A stretch of DNA of 23,686 nt from JAKEGN01 sp964465665 (GTDB lineage Bacteria > Pseudomonadota > Gammaproteobacteria > Steroidobacterales > Woeseiaceae), in assembly GCA_964465665.1 (NCBI GenBank), contig CAYXKM010000229.1:1-23686 (forward strand), in the 5' to 3' direction. The notes below the pieces were generated by a model, which was given only the letters and a program-made list of their open reading frames with translations, searched no databases and was not told the origin of the DNA. The first letter of the stretch is position 1. The number at the start of each line of letters is the position of its first letter. This document shows positions 22,534 through 23,686 of this stretch, in pieces. A program made the translations under genes and the position numbers.

Positions 22534-22738
22534 TCGGCATCAAGGGCAAACGGGTCGAGCCCGGGCGTTTTCGTCGACATTTCCGGCGGATATGTCGATG
22601 AAATCGACGGGTCGGCCCAATATGTCGAAAAAAGTGTATTTTATCGACATATTGGCCCTATCGGTCGATCCGATCGACAGGTAGTCCGGATATGTCGAAA
22701 CTTTGGCTGTTTTTCGACAGGTTCGCAGTATAGGTCGA
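22534..22738. repeat. Array of 25-bp TCGAC-N15-GTCGA units, candidate multi-site operator
   Basis: Five 25-bp units begin at 22574, 22604, 22644, 22674 and 22714, each starting TCGAC and ending GTCGA with exactly 15 bp between. The gaps between units alternate 5, 15, 5, 15 bp, so the array repeats every 70 bp. A degenerate sixth unit (TCGGC-N15-GTCGA) starts at 22534, again 40 bp before the next. Most units read ATAT just before the right-hand GTCGA or A after the left-hand TCGAC. Half-sites alternate in orientation and fall about 10 or 20 bp apart, near one helical face. It lies in the leader/promoter region of the Fic gene, between 41 and 245 bp upstream of its start codon. Confidence 0.85.
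22617..22655. promoter_or_regulatory. 12-bp-arm inverted repeat flanking a -10-like element
   Basis: CCAATATGTCGA (22617-22628) and its exact complement TCGACATATTGG (22644-22655) enclose 15 bp. Within the spacer the minus strand reads TAAAAT (22643-22638), a fair -10 for the Fic gene, although no good -35 is visible at the matching distance. It uses the facing half-sites of the second and third units of the array, so a protein bound there would cover the putative promoter. Confidence 0.55.
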
Positions 22739-22799
22739 TTGCGCGTATCGATGCGTGACGCGGGTCCTGCTCCGATGATGCCGTTCCGGGTGCTTATGT

Positions 22800-22818
22800 A
22801 AAATCAGCCGCCCGGGCT
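22800..22818 (-). terminator. Weak terminator-like hairpin after the M20 gene
   Basis: On the minus strand AGCC-CGGGC-GGCT (22818-22806) can fold into a short GC stem and is followed by GATTTTA. It begins 6 bp after the M20 stop codon. The stem is only four base pairs and the T-run four bases, so the call is tentative. Confidence 0.3.
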
Positions 22819-22823
22819 CGTTG

Positions 22824-23686
22824 CTAGCGTGAGGCAGGGTAGTCGAGGACAAAGCCCACGTGTGCGCGGACCCCCACCATCAGGGCATCCTCGTTGGCAT
22901 CGAAAAACGGCGAGTGGTTGGCCGGGGCCTGACCTGCTGCAACGCCTTCCTTGTTGATCCCGAGCATCAGGAACAGGCCCGGAATACGCTGCTGGTAATA
23001 CGAGTAGTCCTCGGCACCGGTAATCAGCCGATGTTCGACCACCCGTTCCGCACCGGCTGCCCATTGCAGCGATGGCATCATCTTCTGTAAAAGCTCCGGG
23101 TCGTTGCCGGTGACCGGCGCGTTCCCGGAGATCGTGACCTCGGCTGTCGCCCCGGCCGCGTCGGCAATCTGGTTGACGGTTTTCCGGAGCTTTGCGTGCA
23201 GCTCTTCCCGGACGCCGGCGTCGAATGTGCGGATGGTGCCGTCCATGCGAACTTCGTCGGGAATGATGTTGCCACGCACCCCGCCATGAATACTGCCGAT
23301 CGTGATCACCGCCGGGCCCCTGGTGATGTCGAGCTGCCGGCTGGGAATCGCCTGCAGCGCCGTCATTACCTGCGCCGCCACAATGATCGGGTCTACGCCT
23401 GCCCAGGGAGAGGAACCGTGCGTCTGCCGACCTTTGATGACAATTTGCAAGCCGTCCGCAGCGGCCATGAAGCTGCCCGAGCGGTAATTCAATGTGCCAG
23501 CCGGCACCGGCCAAGCATGCAGGCCGAAGATGGCCTCGGGTGCGTCCGGCGGGTCCAGCACACCCTCCTGGATCATCAGGTCCGCACCACCTTCCTCTCC
23601 GGCAGGCGCACCTTCCTCGGCCGGCTGGAAAATGAACTTGACCGTGCCCTGGATCAGGTCGCGATTTCCCGCCAGGACTTCGGCCG
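22824..23686 (-). CDS. M20-family amidohydrolase/peptidase (M20D-like), 5'-truncated by window edge
   Basis: C-terminal 287 residues or so of a metal-dependent amidohydrolase of the M20D type (N-acyl-amino acid, hippurate or IAA-conjugate hydrolases). The frame is open to the window edge, so the start is outside. Visible landmarks are VKFIFQPAEEGAPAGEEGGA with the catalytic Glu pair, FGLHAWPVPAGTL with a metal-ligand His, the dimerisation domain starting GRQTHGSSPWAGVDPI, GGVRGNIIPDEVRMDGTIRT, the segment GAEDYSYYQQRIPG, and the last metal-ligand His in APANHSPFFDANEDAL. The protein ends FVLDYPASR. Family members cleave amide bonds of acylated amino acids using two divalent metals; the specific substrate is unknown. 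Whether it has an export signal cannot be seen. Confidence 0.92.
   Translation of the reverse strand, partial: AEVLAGNRDLIQGTVKFIFQPAEEGAPAGEEGGADLMIQEGVLDPPDAPEAIFGLHAWPVPAGTLNYRSGSFMAAADGLQIVIKGRQTHGSSPWAGVDPIIVAAQVMTALQAIPSRQLDITRGPAVITIGSIHGGVRGNIIPDEVRMDGTIRTFDAGVREELHAKLRKTVNQIADAAGATAEVTISGNAPVTGNDPELLQKMMPSLQWAAGAERVVEHRLITGAEDYSYYQQRIPGLFLMLGINKEGVAAGQAPANHSPFFDANEDALMVGVRAHVGFVLDYPASR

Larger units (their letters stand above)
22494..22823. other. 330-bp non-coding region between Fic and M20 genes
   Basis: The Fic and M20 genes are both on the minus strand and this is the longest gene-free stretch in the window. Bases 22501-22738 carry the Fic ribosome binding site and the repeat array. 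Bases 22739-22799 show nothing I can name. Bases 22800-22818 hold a weak terminator-like hairpin for the M20 gene. No credible ORF was found; the in-frame extension of Fic to 22580 is discounted. Confidence 0.7.

Noticed and set aside
22494..22580. 29-residue N-terminal extension of the Fic protein from the upstream ATG
   Set aside because: There is no good Shine-Dalgarno at 22580, that ATG lies within a repeat unit, and GGAGG points to 22493.
21228..22601. 457-codon open frame on the plus strand
   Set aside because: It is antisense to the Fic gene, which has an intact HPFTDGNGRTGR motif. The shadow product has no domain features.
22534..22738. CRISPR-like array
   Set aside because: The units are imperfect 25-bp inverted repeats with 5- and 15-bp gaps, far too short for spacers, and no cas gene is nearby.

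Overview
The window is about 60% GC, almost fully coding, and reads as an ordinary chromosomal stretch of a free-living Gammaproteobacterium. That placement is an inference from gene content: a QueE of the C-x14-C-x2-C type, an SPFH/Arc-like gene pair, a DUF3300 protein, a MocR regulator and a Tat-signal SDR. No rRNA, tRNA, insertion sequence, integrase, phage gene or CRISPR was seen. The first and last genes run off the window.

Layout. 1-620 is the end of a dienelactone hydrolase (+), tail-to-tail with a PLP-dependent aromatic amino acid decarboxylase-like enzyme (610-2109, -), which diverges from a secreted DUF4440/SnoaL-like protein (2283-2795, +). 2908-4258 holds a perfect 20-bp palindrome, an SPFH membrane protein, a 56-residue Arc-type ribbon-helix-helix protein, a possible small membrane protein and hairpins. 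4351-6033 (-) is a DUF3300 cell-envelope protein with a repetitive Arg/Ser/Thr tail. 6186-7637 (-) is a MocR regulator diverging from an EamA exporter (7749-8735, +). 8754-10352 (-) holds a second DUF4440-like protein, an unknown lipoprotein-like protein and an OsmC protein.

10517-15493 (+) is a tightly packed run: DUF885 putative metallopeptidase, an eight-cysteine zinc-ribbon protein, a short-chain dehydrogenase with a Tat-lipoprotein signal, queC, queE and a single-TM protein. The last five genes overlap or nearly abut, so they are probably one operon around synthesis of preQ0, the 7-deazaguanine precursor. A 33-residue membrane ORF lies convergent to it. 15754-20378 (+) is a complete four-gene export cassette: periplasmic adaptor, MacB/LolD-type ATPase and two FtsX/MacB-type permeases. 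It meets a six-TM protein (20375-21238, -) tail-to-tail, and that gene follows a Fic-family AMPylase-type gene (21336-22493, -). A secreted-type M20 amidohydrolase (22824-23686, -) closes the window.

The most unusual structure is upstream of the Fic gene. Five 25-bp units of the form TCGAC-N15-GTCGA start at 22574, 22604, 22644, 22674 and 22714, with alternating 30/40-bp steps. A sixth, degenerate unit starts at 22534. All cores fall close to the same face of the DNA helix. I read this as a multi-site operator, perhaps for the Fic protein's own C-terminal winged helix. The second regulatory module of note is the palindrome/SPFH/Arc-like locus.
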